A stretch of 5,115 bases of DNA from DATGEP01 sp035310125 (GTDB lineage: Bacteria > Chloroflexota > Ktedonobacteria > Ktedonobacterales > JADMIN01), in assembly GCA_035310125.1 (NCBI GenBank), contig DATGEP010000035.1, positions 1-5,115 of the forward strand, in the 5' to 3' direction. The position numbers and the translations under genes are program-made. How positions within the stretch are numbered: position 1 is the first letter of the stretch; every line of letters begins with the position of its first letter. Under the pieces are notes generated by a model. The model was given only the letters and a program-made list of their open reading frames with translations. It was not told the DNA's origin and did not search any database. Shown piece after piece: positions 4,196 through 5,115 of this stretch.

Positions 4196-5065
4196 CTAGC
4201 CTCGGCTGGGTGACTCGGGTTTTCGCGCCCAGGCCTGGACGCCCCGCTGGAGGCGCAGCACCCCACCTTGCTGCAGCACCGCATCACGGATGCGGGCGCC
4301 GAGTGACGCAGGCTCAAGCTCACTCGGTAGGCTGGCTCCCGCCTTCGCGGCGGTCGCCGCAATCATCTGAACCTGTTGGCCGATGTACTCCCACCCGGGC
4401 CACCCGGGCTCGCTACCTACCGGAGCGTGCAGCCATAGCTGCGGTGCCGGCAACCCCGCATCGCGGAAGACCTGGTGCAGCCGGAAGCCCATCTTCCCCT
4501 CCAGGCCGAGCGCTTCGAGCGCGGGCAAGGCGTCCGTCATGTACCAGGCATTGAACCGGTCGACTAACTCACTCCGCGGTGTCGCCTCTAGGAACGGCTC
4601 CCCAATCAGCACTTCGCGGAACGCCACGACACCGCCCGGCCGCACCGACCGGAGCAAGCGCTGCAGGGCAGCAGCAGGAGTGGGGAGGTGCATGAGCACC
4701 GCGCGGCCCACGAGTGCATCAAATGGCTCGGGGCTTTCGTAGGCCTGCAGGTCCGCTTTCTCGAAGGCGACAGTGCTCAGCCCTGCGCGGCTGGCACGCA
4801 GGCGGGCGGTCTCGATGGCCTGGGGGCTGCTGTCAATGCCGACCACCCTGCCGCTTGGGCCGACGAACTCGGCGGCGAGGAAGCTGCCATCGCCCGCCCC
4901 GCAGCCGACATCCAGCACGCGCATGCCCACGCTGAGCCCCGCCTGCGCGAACAACCAGCGGGTCGGCTGCGTGTGCAGCACCTCGGCCTGGAGGGCAAGC
5001 CGCCGCATCTCGTCCCCCGACTGGGCGAGTGCATACTGCGATTGGGCCTCGTTTTCAGCAACCAC
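4196..5065 (-). CDS. Class I SAM-dependent methyltransferase (289 aa)
   Basis: It transfers a methyl group from S-adenosylmethionine to an unknown acceptor in the cytoplasm. Numbering is from GTG 5065. The opening QYALAQSGDEMRRLALQA is typical of a methyltransferase group that binds small molecules. Motif I is VLDVGCGAGDG (50-60, cofactor loop). Motif II is VVGIDSS (74-80), with the aspartate for the ribose hydroxyls. KADLQ (about 103-107) is the adenine-side acidic motif, FDALVGRAVLMHL (115-127) is motif IV and VRPGGVVAFRE (141-151) is the post-motif. The last 130 residues are a substrate-lid extension without recognisable motifs. GTG 5065 is preferred because AAGGGAG lies 8 nt upstream. GTG 5092 would add 9 residues with a poorer site. 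The stop TAG is 100 bp before the recombinase start, and no terminator is visible in between. It looks like a chromosomal neighbour more than part of the recombinase cluster. Confidence 0.9.
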   Translation of the reverse strand: MVAENEAQSQYALAQSGDEMRRLALQAEVLHTQPTRWLFAQAGLSVGMRVLDVGCGAGDGSFLAAEFVGPSGRVVGIDSSPQAIETARLRASRAGLSTVAFEKADLQAYESPEPFDALVGRAVLMHLPTPAAALQRLLRSVRPGGVVAFREVLIGEPFLEATPRSELVDRFNAWYMTDALPALEALGLEGKMGFRLHQVFRDAGLPAPQLWLHAPVGSEPGWPGWEYIGQQVQMIAATAAKAGASLPSELEPASLGARIRDAVLQQGGVLRLQRGVQAWARKPESPSRG

Positions 5066-5115
5066 CGTCCGTTCTCCCTTCCGTATCTTCACGATTTGTG
5101 CCTGCTTCGCAGCGT

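Noticed and set aside
4042..4554. Plus-strand frame of 170 codons over the recombinase 5' end and methyltransferase
   Set aside because: It is antisense to two well-supported genes, has no ribosome binding site and its translation is Pro/Arg/Ala-rich.
1..5115. CRISPR arrays, tRNA or rRNA genes
   Set aside because: I saw no regularly spaced direct repeats, no tRNA cloverleaf with a T-loop consensus, and no conserved rRNA segments on either strand.

Overview
The window is a GC-rich piece of bacterial accessory DNA. Apart from an insertion-sequence remnant at the left edge, every gene is on the minus strand. Codon third positions are strongly G/C in most genes, with GTG as well as ATG starts and recognisable Shine-Dalgarno sites. 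Mobile elements are dense. The gene set would suit a high-GC environmental lineage such as Chloroflexota or Actinomycetota, but nothing here fixes the taxon and I hold that guess weakly.

Layout from the left. Bases 1-133 are the 3' end of an IS5-type insertion sequence on the plus strand: the C-terminus of a DDE transposase, a GC-rich terminal repeat, and a TTA that fits a TNA target duplication. Next comes a short non-coding stretch with a small hairpin. It also holds an out-of-frame tail that may belong to the following gene. At 251-583 (-) lies a 110-residue protein I do not recognise. At 598-2107 is a complete 1510-bp IS66-family element carrying a single 469-residue transposase. It has matching 15-bp terminal inverted repeats and a perfect 8-bp target duplication (CTCCTCGG).

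Right of the IS, read on the minus strand from high to low coordinates, the genes are: a SAM-dependent methyltransferase (4196-5065), a tyrosine recombinase (3184-4095), an 87-residue protein overlapping the recombinase stop by ATGA (2924-3187), a 47-residue zinc-ribbon protein (2689-2832) and a four-helix membrane protein (2124-2666). Removing the IS66 element and one copy of its target duplication puts the membrane-protein stop 22 nt before the start of the 110-residue gene. The duplicated 8 bp contain that gene's Shine-Dalgarno sequence. The ancestral arrangement was therefore very probably a compact cluster: zinc ribbon, membrane protein, 110-residue protein, downstream of the recombinase and its coupled partner.

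The most interesting unit is this recombinase-linked set of small proteins. The recombinase has all the expected catalytic residues. A 22-bp imperfect inverted repeat just upstream has the geometry of a recombinase core site. The gap before the zinc-ribbon gene holds a cluster of TATGCC/GGCATA half-sites lying across a possible promoter. The function of the zinc ribbon, membrane protein and 110-residue protein cannot be told from sequence alone. A defence or mobile-element cargo role is conceivable but unproven.
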